DNA from: Actinomycetota bacterium
GTDB lineage: Bacteria > Actinomycetota > Actinomycetes > Nanopelagicales > Nanopelagicaceae
DNA length: 64,000 bases
Reading direction: 5' to 3'
Assembly (NCBI GenBank): GCA_009699205.1
Contig: WLOP01000006.1
Span: forward strand, 1 to 64,000
In this document: one piece after another, positions 50,698-60,146 of the stretch
Layout of the letters: every line of letters starts with the position of its first letter
Position numbering within the stretch: the stretch's first letter is position 1
Made by a program: the position numbers and the translations under genes
Notes under the pieces: generated by a model
Database searches by the model: none
What the model saw: only the letters and a program-made list of their open reading frames with translations
Told to the model about the DNA's origin: nothing

Positions 50698-51798
50698 ATC
50701 ATCTCTGTGAACTAGTTCGCGCTCATACTCTGCTCCAAGGGATTGGGCTAACTCTTTAGTGGAGCGTCCTAACATCTGTGGGATTTCGCTCGAATCAAAT
50801 GCCACTAGCCCTCGTGCAATTACGCGTCCATCAGCACTTGCAAGCTCTACTGCATCACCGGCGCTGAATTCGCCTTCGACGGCTGTGACACCAGCGGGCA
50901 AAAGCGACACTCCTCGTTGCGTTAAAGCGGTGACCGCTCCATCGTCGAGTATGAGTCGACCATGTGGAGTAGAGGCATGTGCAAGCCAGAGCATCCGTGA
51001 ATTAGTTTTGGACTCTTTAGCAACGAAGTAAGTGCCAACATCCGCTCCAGCAAGTGCGCTTCCAGATTGTTCAAGCGAGGAAAGTATCATCGGAATTCCT
51101 GCACTTGTAGTGATGCGAGCAGCTTCTACTTTCGTCAGCATTCCACCACTGCCCACACCGGCACTTCCTGCTCCGCCGAGAGAACGCTCGTCGATATCTG
51201 AAACTGATTGAACCTGGCTCACTCGTTTAGCGCTAGCTTTAGTAGGCACGTCATCATAAAGTGCATCAATATCTGAAATAAGATGCAAAAGGTCAGCGCC
51301 AATCAGAAGTGAAACAAGGGCAGCTAAACGATCATTATCGCCGAAGCGAATTTCCTGCGTACCGACAGAATCATTCTCGTTGATAATCGGTACAACCCCT
51401 AAGGAAATCAATTTCTGCAAAGTGCGCTGAGCATTTTGATAATGTGAGCGGCTGATAATATCTTGTGTTGTTAAGAGAACTTGTGATGCAGTGATATTCC
51501 CACGCGAAAAGCTCTCGGTGTAACGATGCATCAAAATACCTTGGCCTACAGAAGCTGCGGCTTGTTGCGTAGCTAGGTCCTTAGGACGCGCCTTAATCCC
51601 TAACGGCGCTAACCCGGCTGCAATTGCGCCTGAGGAAACGACTACAACTTCAGCGCCTCGCGCACGGGCTGCGATAACTACATCAACGAGCTGATCGACT
51701 GCACGTGGATCTAAAGAAGAACCTGCCGAACCAGTGAGCGAAGAAGACCCAATCTTTATAACAATTCGCTTTGCCGAAGCAATGTGCGCGCGAATCAT
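50683..51798 (-). CDS. proB: Glutamate 5-kinase
   Basis: 371 residues, full-length form with a C-terminal PUA domain (about 280-365, [24 protein letters not shown]). ATP-dependent phosphorylation of glutamate, first and proline-inhibited step. Amino-acid kinase motifs: [11 protein letters not shown] (about 11-21), [36 protein letters not shown] (in part, about 138-160) and [14 protein letters not shown]. Its ATG overlaps the obg stop by 4 bases, continuing the rplU-rpmA-obg-proB order. Confidence 0.97.
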   Translation of the reverse strand: MIRAHIASAKRIVIKIGSSSLTGSAGSSLDPRAVDQLVDVVIAARARGAEVVVVSSGAIAAGLAPLGIKARPKDLATQQAAASVGQGILMHRYTESFSRGNITASQVLLTTQDIISRSHYQNAQRTLQKLISLGVVPIINENDSVGTQEIRFGDNDRLAALVSLLIGADLLHLISDIDALYDDVPTKASAKRVSQVQSVSDIDERSLGGAGSAGVGSGGMLTKVEAARITTSAGIPMILSSLEQSGSALAGADVGTYFVAKESKTNSRMLWLAHASTPHGRLILDDGAVTALTQRGVSLLPAGVTAVEGEFSAGDAVELASADGRVIARGLVAFDSSEIPQMLGRSTKELAQSLGAEYERELVHRDDLVLL

Positions 51799-53291
51799 TG
51801 AACGCCGTCCTCTTCTTCGATCTCTGAATTTAATAAAACAATCTCAGGCGTATGTGGGTCAACATCTTTGTATTCCCATTGAGTCGCAATTTCATCTGAA
51901 TTAAGTCGATCATGTACACGTTCTTGGCTCTTCCAAGGGGCATCAAAGCGAGCATCTTCTCCACGAGCTGACCCAAGTAATTCAGCGCCAGCTTCAATTG
52001 TTGGCTCCCAGTCAAATACAACTGCAGCTTCGCCAACTCCAACGCGTACTTCGCTTCCAGCTTGAGCACCCTTACGGAAAAGTTCGCGTTCAACTCCCAA
52101 CTGTGCAAGTCGGTCGGCTAAGTAACCAATAGCTTCTGCGTTACGGAAATCTGTTTGACGCACCCATCGTTCAACTTTGGCACCTGCAACGTTGAATGAA
52201 CTATCTTCGTTAGCTGTAACAGTGAATCCTGAATCATCAACGGCCACAGGGCGCAAAACAATTCGTGTGCGCTCTTCAACCGCGGCCGCAGCACGAGCCT
52301 TTTGAATCAAGCGAGCCATTGCATACGTGAGTTCTGTGAGTCCTTCGCGAGAAGCCGCCGACACCGGGTAAACCTCGTATCCACGTTCGCGAAGTTCGCC
52401 TTCCACCATCTGAGCCATTGCAGAACCATCGGGCAAATCGATTTTGTTAAGCGCGATAATTCGTGGGCGATCTTCGAGTCCGCCGTATTGCGCTAATTCG
52501 GCTTCGATTACATCGAGATCTTGGACTGGATTTCGATCCGTTTCGAGAGTTCCGCAATCGAGAACGTGGACGAGTGCAACGCAACGTTCTACGTGGCGCA
52601 AGAATTCAAGACCCAATCCTTTTCCTTGGCTTGCGCCAGGAATCAATCCGGGAACATCGGCCACGGTAAAACGCGTATCTCCCGCCTGTACAACTCCTAG
52701 GTTTGGAATCAAAGTTGTAAATGGATAGTCAGCAATCTTTGGTCGTGCCGCTGAAATTGCAGCGATAAGAGAGGACTTACCAGCGCTTGGATATCCGACG
52801 AGTGCGATATCTGCAACGCTCTTGAGTTCAAGGACTAATTTGCGCTCTTCGCCAGGCTCTCCGAGAAGCGCAAAACCCGGTGCGCGACGTTTAGAAGATG
52901 AAAGAGCTAAGTTGCCTAGCCCTCCACGACCGCCTTGGGCTGCAATAAAGATTGTGCCGTTGCCAACTAAATCTGCAAGTTGATTTCCGTCTACATCAAA
53001 GACAACAGTGCCATTAGGAACAGTGAGAACTAAATCTTCACCAGATGGTCCGTCTTTGCGATCTCCATATCCTGCGCGTCCAGATGTTGCGATTCGATGT
53101 GGAGAGTGGTGGTAATCAAGCAAAGTCGTAACATTTGGATCTACTACTAAACGAATATCTCCGCCACGGCCACCGTTGCCACCATCGGGACCACCAAGAG
53201 GTTTAAATTTCTCGCGCTTTACAGAGACGCAACCATCTCCGCCTTTTCCGGCAGAGGCAAAGAGAGTGACTTGATCAATAAATGATGCCAT
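51795..53291 (-). CDS. obgE: GTPase Obg
   Basis: 498 residues. Essential GTPase linked to 50S assembly, stringent response and cell-cycle control. Obg glycine-rich fold at 1-158 ([25 protein letters not shown] begins at about 13), G domain with [11 protein letters not shown] (about 165-175), [16 protein letters not shown] and a SAASREG-like G5, then the C-terminal OCT domain (about 340-425) and a 70-residue acidic tail, longer than in many bacteria but seen in actinobacteria. A terminator lies upstream after rpmA, so obg may have its own promoter in the 50-base gap. Confidence 0.96.
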   Translation of the reverse strand: MASFIDQVTLFASAGKGGDGCVSVKREKFKPLGGPDGGNGGRGGDIRLVVDPNVTTLLDYHHSPHRIATSGRAGYGDRKDGPSGEDLVLTVPNGTVVFDVDGNQLADLVGNGTIFIAAQGGRGGLGNLALSSSKRRAPGFALLGEPGEERKLVLELKSVADIALVGYPSAGKSSLIAAISAARPKIADYPFTTLIPNLGVVQAGDTRFTVADVPGLIPGASQGKGLGLEFLRHVERCVALVHVLDCGTLETDRNPVQDLDVIEAELAQYGGLEDRPRIIALNKIDLPDGSAMAQMVEGELRERGYEVYPVSAASREGLTELTYAMARLIQKARAAAAVEERTRIVLRPVAVDDSGFTVTANEDSSFNVAGAKVERWVRQTDFRNAEAIGYLADRLAQLGVERELFRKGAQAGSEVRVGVGEAAVVFDWEPTIEAGAELLGSARGEDARFDAPWKSQERVHDRLNSDEIATQWEYKDVDPHTPEIVLLNSEIEEEDGVQ

Positions 53292-53342
53292 CTCTTTACC
53301 TTTCTCTTATCGTCTTGCTACTGATAAAAATACCGCTGAAAT

Positions 53343-53374
53343 AAAAAGAGCGGGTCCGCATTGACGGCCCGCTC
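53343..53374 (-). terminator. Terminator after rpmA
   Basis: Minus strand GAGCGGG-CCG-TCAATG-CGG-A-CCCGCTC, ten pairs around a 6-nt loop with one bulged A, followed by TTTTT. It is 18 bases past the rpmA stop. Canonical intrinsic terminator, separating rplU-rpmA from obg-proB. Confidence 0.9.
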
Positions 53375-53392
53375 CTCTATGAGAACCGAAAA

Positions 53393-53647
53393 CTAGGCGA
53401 CCGGAACCACATTCACAACGCGACGTCCGCGAGCGCGACCAAATTCAACTGCGCCTGCAGCTAGTGCGAAGAGAGTGTCATCTTTACCGCGGCCCACATT
53501 GGCGCCTGGGTGAAAGTGAGTTCCACGTTGACGAACAAGAATTTCACCGCTGTTAACAACCTGACCACCGAAGCGCTTAATACCGAGGTACTGCGCATTG
53601 GAATCGCGACCGTTACGTGTCGAGGAGACGCCCTTTTTACTTGCCAT
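53393..53647 (-). CDS. rpmA: 50S ribosomal protein L27
   Basis: 84 residues, standard. L27 sits at the peptidyl transferase centre, its N-terminus reaching the CCA ends. Begins [21 protein letters not shown] with no extra cleavable leader, as outside Firmicutes; [26 protein letters not shown] and [13 protein letters not shown] follow. AGGGGAG-type site precedes the ATG. Cotranscribed with rplU, 15-base gap. Confidence 0.98.
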   Translation of the reverse strand: MASKKGVSSTRNGRDSNAQYLGIKRFGGQVVNSGEILVRQRGTHFHPGANVGRGKDDTLFALAAGAVEFGRARGRRVVNVVPVA

Positions 53648-53662
53648 TTCTCAACTCCCCTT

Positions 53663-53977
53663 TTACTTAACGCCGTTAATGGCGGTGATTTTTACGCGGG
53701 TATTCTGTGAACGAAATCCTTGACGACGGCGATAACCGGTCTTGTTCTTGTAGCGGAGGATGTGAATCTTCTCGCCCTTTGTTTCATCGATAACTTCAGC
53801 AGTAACTTTAACGCCCGAAAGTTGCTTGGGGTCAGTCAGAACTGTTGCGCCATCAACCACCATGACAGCAGAAAAAGTAACGGTAGAACCAGCAGCGCTG
53901 TCGATGCGATCGACGGTGACAGTGTCTCCGACGGCGACCTTCTCTTGGCGGCCACCAGCCTTCACAATTGCGTACAC
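53663..53977 (-). CDS. rplU: 50S ribosomal protein L21
   Basis: 104 residues, standard, GTG start with GGAG 7 bases upstream. Binds 23S rRNA domain I/III region. Family blocks: [20 protein letters not shown] (start), [22 protein letters not shown] (about 62-83) and the C-terminal [19 protein letters not shown] signature (about 81-99). Preceded by a strong promoter at 54043-54072 and followed by rpmA. Confidence 0.98.
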   Translation of the reverse strand: MYAIVKAGGRQEKVAVGDTVTVDRIDSAAGSTVTFSAVMVVDGATVLTDPKQLSGVKVTAEVIDETKGEKIHILRYKNKTGYRRRQGFRSQNTRVKITAINGVK

Positions 53978-54042
53978 GTAACGCTCCAGTTCTTTTGCAG
54001 ATCATTAAGCCAGCCGACGAACGCGCCACTTGGCAGGGGCCT

Positions 54043-54072
54043 AGGGTACGGAAGATTGCACCCCGGGGTCAA
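54043..54072 (-). promoter_or_regulatory. Promoter of rplU-rpmA
   Basis: Minus-strand TTGACC (-35, 54067-54072), 18-bp spacer, TACCCT (-10, 54043-54048). The pair is close to consensus and in the short gap after rne. Predicted transcription start about 54036, leaving a 58-base leader before the rplU GTG. Confidence 0.75.
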
Positions 54073-54078
54073 ACTGAA

Positions 54079-54091
54079 GGCTCAAGGAGCC
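54079..54091 (-). terminator. Weak hairpin after rne
   Basis: GGCTC-CTT-GAGCC on the minus strand, 5-bp stem, 13 bases past the rne stop, followed only by TTCAGTTT. It may be a partial terminator or a 3' stabilising hairpin; it overlaps the upstream edge of the rplU promoter. Confidence 0.4.
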
Positions 54092-54104
54092 AACTTTTAA
54101 CGCC

Positions 54105-56195
54105 TTACGCCCCCGGAGTCACTACCCCAGTACTGACTGCACGACGCCGTTTGCGTCCTGAAGGGGCCGCTGCTGTCGTTGTGACAACCGCTGGCTTTTG
54201 CTCACTCTCTTGCGCCTCTTCACTTACTTCCGGCTCCTCCTGTGAGGAGTTATCAGAGTGTGATTCGAAAGGCATCGCAGGGCGAGCCTTTAGAGGTTCG
54301 GTGTGAATATGGATTCCACGACCGGCACAGCTATCACACGTAGTAGAGAAGGCTTCAATGAGTCCTTGACCGATGCGCTTGCGCGTCATCTGTACCAATC
54401 CAAGAGAAGTAACTTCGGCAACTTGATGCTTGGTGCGATCGCGTCCTAGGCATTCAACTAAACGACGCAATACCTGTTCGCGGTTAGATTCCAGAATCAT
54501 GTCGATGAAGTCGACAACGATAATTCCGCCAAGGTCGCGCAAACGCAATTGGCGCGCAATTTCTTCGGCTGCTTCTAAGTTGTTCTTGGTAACGGTCTCT
54601 TCAAGATTTCCGCCCTTACCGATGAATTTACCGGTGTTAACGTCAATAACAACCATTGCTTCAGTGCGATCGATAACAAGGGAACCACCAGATGGTAGAT
54701 ACACCTTACGATCGAAAGCTTTTGCAAGTTGTTCGTCAACGCGGTAATCAGCAAAGAGATCGCCCAGCCCCGTCCACTTCTCAATTTTGGAAGTGAGTTC
54801 GGGGGCGATGAAAGATAGATAACCGTTGATTTCTTCCCAAGCATCATTGCCTTGGATTGTTAACTTGCGGAAGTCTTCGTTGAAAATATCGCGGATAACA
54901 CGTACCGCCAAGTCAGGCTCTGCATAGAGAAGTGCGGGAGCATGGAAATTGGGGTTTTCAGATTTTTGAACAATGTCATCCCATTGCGCTTTCAGACGTG
55001 CGACATCGCCTTCGATCTCAACATCGCTAGCGCCTTCTGCTGCTGTACGAACAATGACGCCAGCTTCTTCAGGAACGATTGGTTTAAGAATTGTTTTCAA
55101 TCGGGCGCGCTCTGGCTCTGGAAGACGACGGCTAATACCGCTCATGCCTCCACCAGGAACATAAACTAAATAGCGGCCAGGTAATGAAATTTGGCTAGTA
55201 AGACGTGCGCCTTTTTGGCCAATGGGATCTTTGGTTACTTGGACAAGAACTGGTTGACCAGTTTTCAAAACCATTTCAATTTTGCGAGGTTGGGATTCAG
55301 AAATACCTGCTGCATCCCAATTCACTTCAGCTGCATAAAGAACTGCGTTGCGACCTTTTCCGATATCGACGAACGCGGCTTCCATGCTTGGGAGCACGTT
55401 CTGAACGCGTCCAAGATAGACGTTACCTACGTAGGAAATATTGCTATGGCGATTGACGTAGTGCTCAACCATCACCTTGTCTTCGATGACAGCAATCTGA
55501 GTACGATCACCAATTTGGCGCACAAGCATTTCGCGATCGACATTTTCGCGGCGGGCTAGTAACTCGCCTTCGGTGATAATTGTTCCGCGCTTGCGGTAAG
55601 GCTCACGATAATCTCCGCGAGCTTCGCGGCGGCGAGGTGCTTCGCGACGGTTATCTTTGCGTGGACGCTCACGTACTTCACGTGGTTCGCGCGGTTCACG
55701 AACTTCGCGCACCTTAACAACTGTGATCACGCCATCTTCTTCGATGGTCTCCCCTGGAGTGACACCATCAGCGCTCGAACGGCGGCGGCGACGGCGATGA
55801 GTGGCACCGGTTGTCGAATCTTCAGCACTCTCTTCGCTTTCGCTGGAAGTTGTTACCTCATCGCCTGTAGGGCGGCGGCGACCACGGCCACCACGACGGC
55901 GACGGCGACCACGAGCATCCGCTGATGACTCATCGCTAGAAACTTCAGGGGCTGCAGATTCTGAGGCTTCTTTCTTGGCGGCAGCTTTGGCCCGCACTAC
56001 ACGTGCAGGTTTTACTTCAGCGGTTGCAGCTTGAAAAATCGGAACAGGAATCGCTGCAGCAGCCTTCTTCTTCACTGGGCTCTTTTTTTCTACTGCCTTT
56101 TCGGTGGGCTCCGCGCTTGGCGCGCCAGATTCACCAGGGGCTTTACTTACTTTCTTAACCGCACGCTTGCGCGGTGTTTTTGGCTCAATAGCCAT
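54105..56195 (-). CDS. rne: Ribonuclease E/G family protein
   Basis: 696 residues. Endoribonuclease for mRNA decay and rRNA processing. A 230-residue Lys/Ala/Arg-rich N-terminal extension with Arg runs (RRRRGGRGRRRP, RRRRRRSS) precedes the S1 domain (about 265-345, NVYLGRVQNVLPSMEAAFVDIGKG begins near 263). Catalytic DNase I-like domain has Asp in VVIDVNTGKFIGKGG (about 520-534) and DLGGIIVVDFIDM (about 555-567), and the Zn-link CDSCAGRG near 640. The extension and a basic/acidic C-terminal tail are typical of actinobacterial RNase E, where the disordered regions flank the core. Confidence 0.95.
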   Translation of the reverse strand: MAIEPKTPRKRAVKKVSKAPGESGAPSAEPTEKAVEKKSPVKKKAAAAIPVPIFQAATAEVKPARVVRAKAAAKKEASESAAPEVSSDESSADARGRRRRRGGRGRRRPTGDEVTTSSESEESAEDSTTGATHRRRRRRSSADGVTPGETIEEDGVITVVKVREVREPREPREVRERPRKDNRREAPRRREARGDYREPYRKRGTIITEGELLARRENVDREMLVRQIGDRTQIAVIEDKVMVEHYVNRHSNISYVGNVYLGRVQNVLPSMEAAFVDIGKGRNAVLYAAEVNWDAAGISESQPRKIEMVLKTGQPVLVQVTKDPIGQKGARLTSQISLPGRYLVYVPGGGMSGISRRLPEPERARLKTILKPIVPEEAGVIVRTAAEGASDVEIEGDVARLKAQWDDIVQKSENPNFHAPALLYAEPDLAVRVIRDIFNEDFRKLTIQGNDAWEEINGYLSFIAPELTSKIEKWTGLGDLFADYRVDEQLAKAFDRKVYLPSGGSLVIDRTEAMVVIDVNTGKFIGKGGNLEETVTKNNLEAAEEIARQLRLRDLGGIIVVDFIDMILESNREQVLRRLVECLGRDRTKHQVAEVTSLGLVQMTRKRIGQGLIEAFSTTCDSCAGRGIHIHTEPLKARPAMPFESHSDNSSQEEPEVSEEAQESEQKPAVVTTTAAAPSGRKRRRAVSTGVVTPGA

Positions 56196-56236
56196 GGCAC
56201 CAAATCCTCTATGCGCTTGCTATGAAGCGCGCTCTG

Positions 56237-56275
56237 GCTCGAAAACGAGCAAATCCTTAACAAGTTAAAACTTGT
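56237..56275 (-). promoter_or_regulatory. Hairpins in the rne 5' region
   Basis: Two inverted repeats in the rodA-rne gap: GCTCG-AAAA-CGAGC (56237-56250) and ACAAGTT-AA-AACTTGT (56260-56275). No T-run follows on the minus strand. RNase E autoregulates through its own 5' leader in enterobacteria; the same could hold here, but this is inference. Confidence 0.4.
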
Positions 56276-56280
56276 GGTGT

Positions 56281-56330
56281 CCGCGCTAGGCGTTGTGCCG
56301 CGAATATGTCGCGAGCCGCGCTGGACGTTG
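56281..56330. repeat. Imperfect 15-bp direct repeat upstream of rne
   Basis: CCGCGCTAGGCGTTG at 56281-56295 and CCGCGCTGGACGTTG at 56316-56330, two mismatches, 35 bp start to start. It lies just downstream of the proposed rne promoter. It might be a binding site pair or leader structure. Confidence 0.5.
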
Positions 56331-56335
56331 GCCTA

Positions 56336-56365
56336 AGTATGGCAGACAAGCGCAGGAATACCCAA
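56336..56365 (-). promoter_or_regulatory. Candidate rne promoter
   Basis: Minus-strand TTGGGT (56360-56365), 18-bp spacer, CATACT (56336-56341), within the gap after the rodA stop. Match to consensus is partial. Confidence 0.35.
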
Positions 56366-56375
56366 AATGGCGCGC

Positions 56376-57533
56376 TTAGCCTCGCTGACGAGCGTGAACA
56401 TTTTGTAAAAGCCCTATACCGATCAAATTGGCAAACATGCTCGACCCTCCATAGGACATGAAAGGCAAGGGCACTCCGGTCATGGGCATCAGCCCCATTG
56501 TCATGCCGATATTTTCAAAGGCTTGAAAGGCAAACCATGCAATTACTCCCGTGCACATCATTCGTCCAAAGGGGTCCTGTGATCGCCGTGCAATACGAAA
56601 TGCTCGAATAAAAATCACGAAATATAGAAGCAGTATGAATCCACTTCCGAGAAATCCGAGTTCTTCCCCAGCTACAGTAAAAATAAAGTCTGTCTGCTGC
56701 TCAGGAACAAAGCGGCCATTTGTTTGCGGGCCATCAAATAAACCTTTACCAAGCAAACCTCCAGAACCTACTGTGATCCGAGATTGGCGCAACTGATAGC
56801 CGCTACTTTGAGGATCTGCAGTTGGATCGACAAAAGATTGCAAGCGCTTAATTTGATACTCACTTACAACCCCTACTTTCACCGCTGTGAATCCGCCAAT
56901 CACAGCGACAATCAATAACCCGGCAACCCATCGTGATGGCGCCCCTGATACTGCGATGATTGTCACCACTGAAGCGCTGATAATCATGACAGTTCCCATA
57001 TCCGGCTGAAGCAAGATAAGTGCGATAGGAATTCCGGCAACGACCAAGGCCTGCCACACATCTTTATGGGAGGGTTCGCGATTTTCGTTCAAGCGCTCGG
57101 AGAGAATCATTGAAATCCCGATGATGATAGAAATCTTTGCTAATTCGGCAGGTTGAATCTGAAAACCGCCCGGCAACGAAATCCATGCTTTAGCGCCATT
57201 AACTGTGTTACCTAATCCAGGCATTAAAACAATTAGTAAGCCGAGTACACCGATTCCCCATAAAATCGGCGTATATGCACGTAATAATCGGTAGTCAATC
57301 GCAGTAGTGCCGAAAGTCAATGCAAGCCCAATGAGAATATTGAAAATATGGCGCTTAAGGTAATACTGCGGATCAAGGCCGTTGGAGGCATACCAAGCAC
57401 GAGTAGCCGCGTAAACCAAAAGTGTTCCGAGAACTAAAAGAGCAAAGACAGCAAAAGAAAGTATTGGGTCAAATCCTGCCCATATAGCAGGTCTGCCCTG
57501 TCGTCCGCGGCGTTTGAAATCAGAACGACTCAT
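56376..57533 (-). CDS. rodA: Rod-shape SEDS glycosyltransferase RodA
   Basis: 385 residues, about ten TM segments. SEDS peptidoglycan polymerase that works with its class B PBP (mrdA, next gene upstream) in sidewall growth. Signature segments: AKAWISLPGGFQIQPAELAKISIII (in part, about 115-140), LILLQPDMGTVMII (about 177-190), VGSGGLLGKGLFDGPQTNGRFVPEQQTDFIFTVAGEELG (in part, about 255-293) and the C-terminal MPMTGVPLPFMSYGGSSM (about 350-367). RodA rather than FtsW is favoured by the mre context. Overlaps mrdA by 4 bases. Confidence 0.93.
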   Translation of the reverse strand: MSRSDFKRRGRQGRPAIWAGFDPILSFAVFALLVLGTLLVYAATRAWYASNGLDPQYYLKRHIFNILIGLALTFGTTAIDYRLLRAYTPILWGIGVLGLLIVLMPGLGNTVNGAKAWISLPGGFQIQPAELAKISIIIGISMILSERLNENREPSHKDVWQALVVAGIPIALILLQPDMGTVMIISASVVTIIAVSGAPSRWVAGLLIVAVIGGFTAVKVGVVSEYQIKRLQSFVDPTADPQSSGYQLRQSRITVGSGGLLGKGLFDGPQTNGRFVPEQQTDFIFTVAGEELGFLGSGFILLLYFVIFIRAFRIARRSQDPFGRMMCTGVIAWFAFQAFENIGMTMGLMPMTGVPLPFMSYGGSSMFANLIGIGLLQNVHARQRG

Positions 57534-59614
57534 TTTTTCGCCACTTTCGTTGTCGCTGAAATTTTAGGCAGCGAAGTTGGAGGACCTTTAGGAAATATTG
57601 CCGCCTTGGGATTAACGATAGAGCCGGTTACACCAAAAAGAGTTTCATAAATTTTGCGAACCGCAACAGCGCTAGTGGAAGCTCCGAAACCACCTTGGCT
57701 CACCATAACTACCACTGCATATCGAGGTTTCTCACTTGGCCCAAAAGAAGCAAACCAAGAGGTATTGTCTTTCTTGGTTCCATCAGAGTTAAGTCCAAAA
57801 ACTTCGCCAGTTCCCGTTTTACCGCTAATTGCAATGGGGAAACCTGAAAATACTCCAGCTCCGGTTCCGCTCACAACTACTTCTCTGAGTGCACCTTTGA
57901 GGAAAGTTAAGGTCGAAGCAGTTGCCGGTAATTTGCCAATAATCTTAGGAATTACCTTCTTAACCACCGTACCGTCGGTTTTAACAACGGCACGCGCAAC
58001 AGTTGGCTGCCAAATCTTGCCGCCATTGGAAATAGCCGCATACATCTGAGTCAATTTTAATGGCGTAATAACAGTGTCTCCTTGTCCAATTGCAAAGTTC
58101 ACTGCATCTCCTCCGCGGATCTTGGCACCGTCAACACAATTCTCTTTAGCTAGGGCGATCAAGAAAGGGGTTAATTCCTTCTTGGCTGCGCGTTTCTCAT
58201 AATTGCAGAAGTAGTTCTTATTAGCCGCATACCAATCTAGGCGCCAATTGCGATCCGGTAGGCGTCCAAGAGATTCGGAGGGTAGATCAATTCCAGTTCT
58301 TTCGGCGATTTGGAAACCACGAGCCGCTGAAAAGAAATAATCTTTGGCGCTCTTCTTTGGGGAAAGTCCGCCATCTCGAATCCATTCATCGAAAGCGATC
58401 TTGTACCAAATGGTGTCACAAGAAATAGCGATAGCTGTCTTCATGGTGATTGTTCCCTGGGACTTACTTTCAAAGTTTTGAAAATCCCTATTTCCCACTG
58501 AAACTTGGGCTGGACAGCTATAAGTCGTATTGAGGTCGTATCCAGCATTTGCCGCCGCAACGAGCGAGACTGCTTTAAATGTTGACGCTGGCGCATACAA
58601 ACCTTGAAGCGGTCGGTTAAGCGCAGGTACGCCAGTAGTTTCGCTAAAGAGATCTTTTGCCTGCTGAACAGTCAATCCTTTTTCCCAAATATTCGGGTCA
58701 TAAGTTGGATAAGAAGCCAGCGCCAAAATGCGCCCAGTTCGCACATCCATTACAACTGCTGCTCCACCATCGGCACGGTGCCCAGTGCTTCGAGCCCGCA
58801 AAACCGCATCTGCTAAAGCACTTTCAGTTGAAGCTTGCAAGCGAACATCCAGACTCGTAACCAAATGATCACCAGGCGCTGAAGCTATATTTTGAGATTC
58901 ACTTGTGACAGTTTCTTTACGATCTACAATGACAGTTCGGATGCCCGGTGTGCCACGAAGATAAGAGTCATACTGATATTCCAGTCCTGCTTTACCTATT
59001 GATTCACTGCGAAAATACTTGGTTCCATCATTCATTGCTAAATCAGATTCGGTAAGCGGCCCCACGTATCCAAGGAGGTGGGCAGCATTTACTCCAACAA
59101 TTCCGGGGTAATTGCGCACCGCAACTGGCGCTGCGTCAATTCCAGGGAAAAGATCGGCTCGTTCAACTATCTGCAAAGCGATATTTGGGTCAGCATCCTT
59201 TGTAATAGGAATGGGCTGGTATCGAGTACCTGTCCAACAGCCTGCCTGGCTCTTAGTCGTTAATTCGCCGCAAAGCCGAGTGTGACGATAAACATCAACA
59301 TATTTGAGTTTGAGTAATTTGGCCGTTCTACGCAGTACCGCTTCACCTTTATCGGTTTGTTTATCTACAACACTTCTGTCGACAGTGACAGCAAGGCCTA
59401 CACGATTAAGTGCCAATGGAACGCCAGAAGAATCGACGATCAATCCACGGGTTGCAGGATCAACAATATCTCTGCTCTGAATGCTTAAAGCTGCATCCCG
59501 ATACTTGGAGCCCGCTCCGATTTGCAAGTAAAAAACACGGCCGAATAAAGCAATCATTAAGGAGAGAATGAAAACCTGCGTAACAAGTAAACTCAGTCGA
59601 GAACGTTGATTCAT
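57530..59614 (-). CDS. mrdA: Penicillin-binding protein 2 (class B transpeptidase)
   Basis: 694 residues. Bitopic membrane enzyme: N-terminal TM (about 8-28), dimerisation domain, then transpeptidase with active site STFK (Ser about 342, YAPASTFKAVSL), SCD in AISCDTIWYK (about 395-404) and KTG in ISGKTGTGEV (about 594). It crosslinks sidewall peptidoglycan with RodA. Standard position between mreD and rodA, overlapping both by 4 bases. A Lys-rich C-terminus ends the protein. Confidence 0.95.
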   Translation of the reverse strand: MNQRSRLSLLVTQVFILSLMIALFGRVFYLQIGAGSKYRDAALSIQSRDIVDPATRGLIVDSSGVPLALNRVGLAVTVDRSVVDKQTDKGEAVLRRTAKLLKLKYVDVYRHTRLCGELTTKSQAGCWTGTRYQPIPITKDADPNIALQIVERADLFPGIDAAPVAVRNYPGIVGVNAAHLLGYVGPLTESDLAMNDGTKYFRSESIGKAGLEYQYDSYLRGTPGIRTVIVDRKETVTSESQNIASAPGDHLVTSLDVRLQASTESALADAVLRARSTGHRADGGAAVVMDVRTGRILALASYPTYDPNIWEKGLTVQQAKDLFSETTGVPALNRPLQGLYAPASTFKAVSLVAAANAGYDLNTTYSCPAQVSVGNRDFQNFESKSQGTITMKTAIAISCDTIWYKIAFDEWIRDGGLSPKKSAKDYFFSAARGFQIAERTGIDLPSESLGRLPDRNWRLDWYAANKNYFCNYEKRAAKKELTPFLIALAKENCVDGAKIRGGDAVNFAIGQGDTVITPLKLTQMYAAISNGGKIWQPTVARAVVKTDGTVVKKVIPKIIGKLPATASTLTFLKGALREVVVSGTGAGVFSGFPIAISGKTGTGEVFGLNSDGTKKDNTSWFASFGPSEKPRYAVVVMVSQGGFGASTSAVAVRKIYETLFGVTGSIVNPKAAIFPKGPPTSLPKISATTKVAKK

Positions 59615-60132
59615 GCATGTTCTCGCGTTTCAAAGATAGTACGGTGTAATTTGGAAATAAGTGGAAGAAGGAACGGCGTAATCGCTAACGTCCACACCCC
59701 GTTACCGAGGATAATCCTTACATTCCCTCCTGCGGTCCCGAAATCTAAACCTAAGAGAGCGCCAATAGCCATATAACCCGCAAGTGCAAGAACGGTTGCA
59801 ATCGCAACAGAGAAGACAAGGCCGAGTGGATTTGCGCGCAAGCTATCGTCGCCATATCGCATAAAGGCAATGGAGAAAGAAACGATAATAAGTACGAGCG
59901 TCCACTGCCCCATCGGTCCTTTAGATGAGGACATTAGATCCAAAAGAAATCCCGCTCCGAAGCCACAAGCGGCGCCAACTTCTGGCGAACTAAGAGCGGC
60001 CCAAGTGAATGTGAAAATCAAAAAAAGCGAGAAGCCTCCAAAAGGGAGGTGAGTCTGGCTAAAAAGAGTTTCTTGAAGGAGGAAGACGAAGAGTAAAACA
60101 CCACTGCTCAAGGAAACTTGGCGCGAATACAT
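59611..60132 (-). CDS. mreD: Rod shape-determining protein MreD
   Basis: 173 residues with about five TM segments, small membrane partner of MreC. Weakly conserved family; the call rests on size, hydrophobicity (GVLLFVFLLQETLFSQTHLP start, GFGAGFLLDLMSSSKGPMGQW about 58-78) and position between mreC and mrdA. The GFLLDLMS-type motif is the usual MreD mark. 14-base gap from mreC, 4-base overlap with mrdA. Confidence 0.9.
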   Translation of the reverse strand: MYSRQVSLSSGVLLFVFLLQETLFSQTHLPFGGFSLFLIFTFTWAALSSPEVGAACGFGAGFLLDLMSSSKGPMGQWTLVLIIVSFSIAFMRYGDDSLRANPLGLVFSVAIATVLALAGYMAIGALLGLDFGTAGGNVRIILGNGVWTLAITPFLLPLISKLHRTIFETREHA

Positions 60133-60146
60133 AGTTATTTCCGAGG

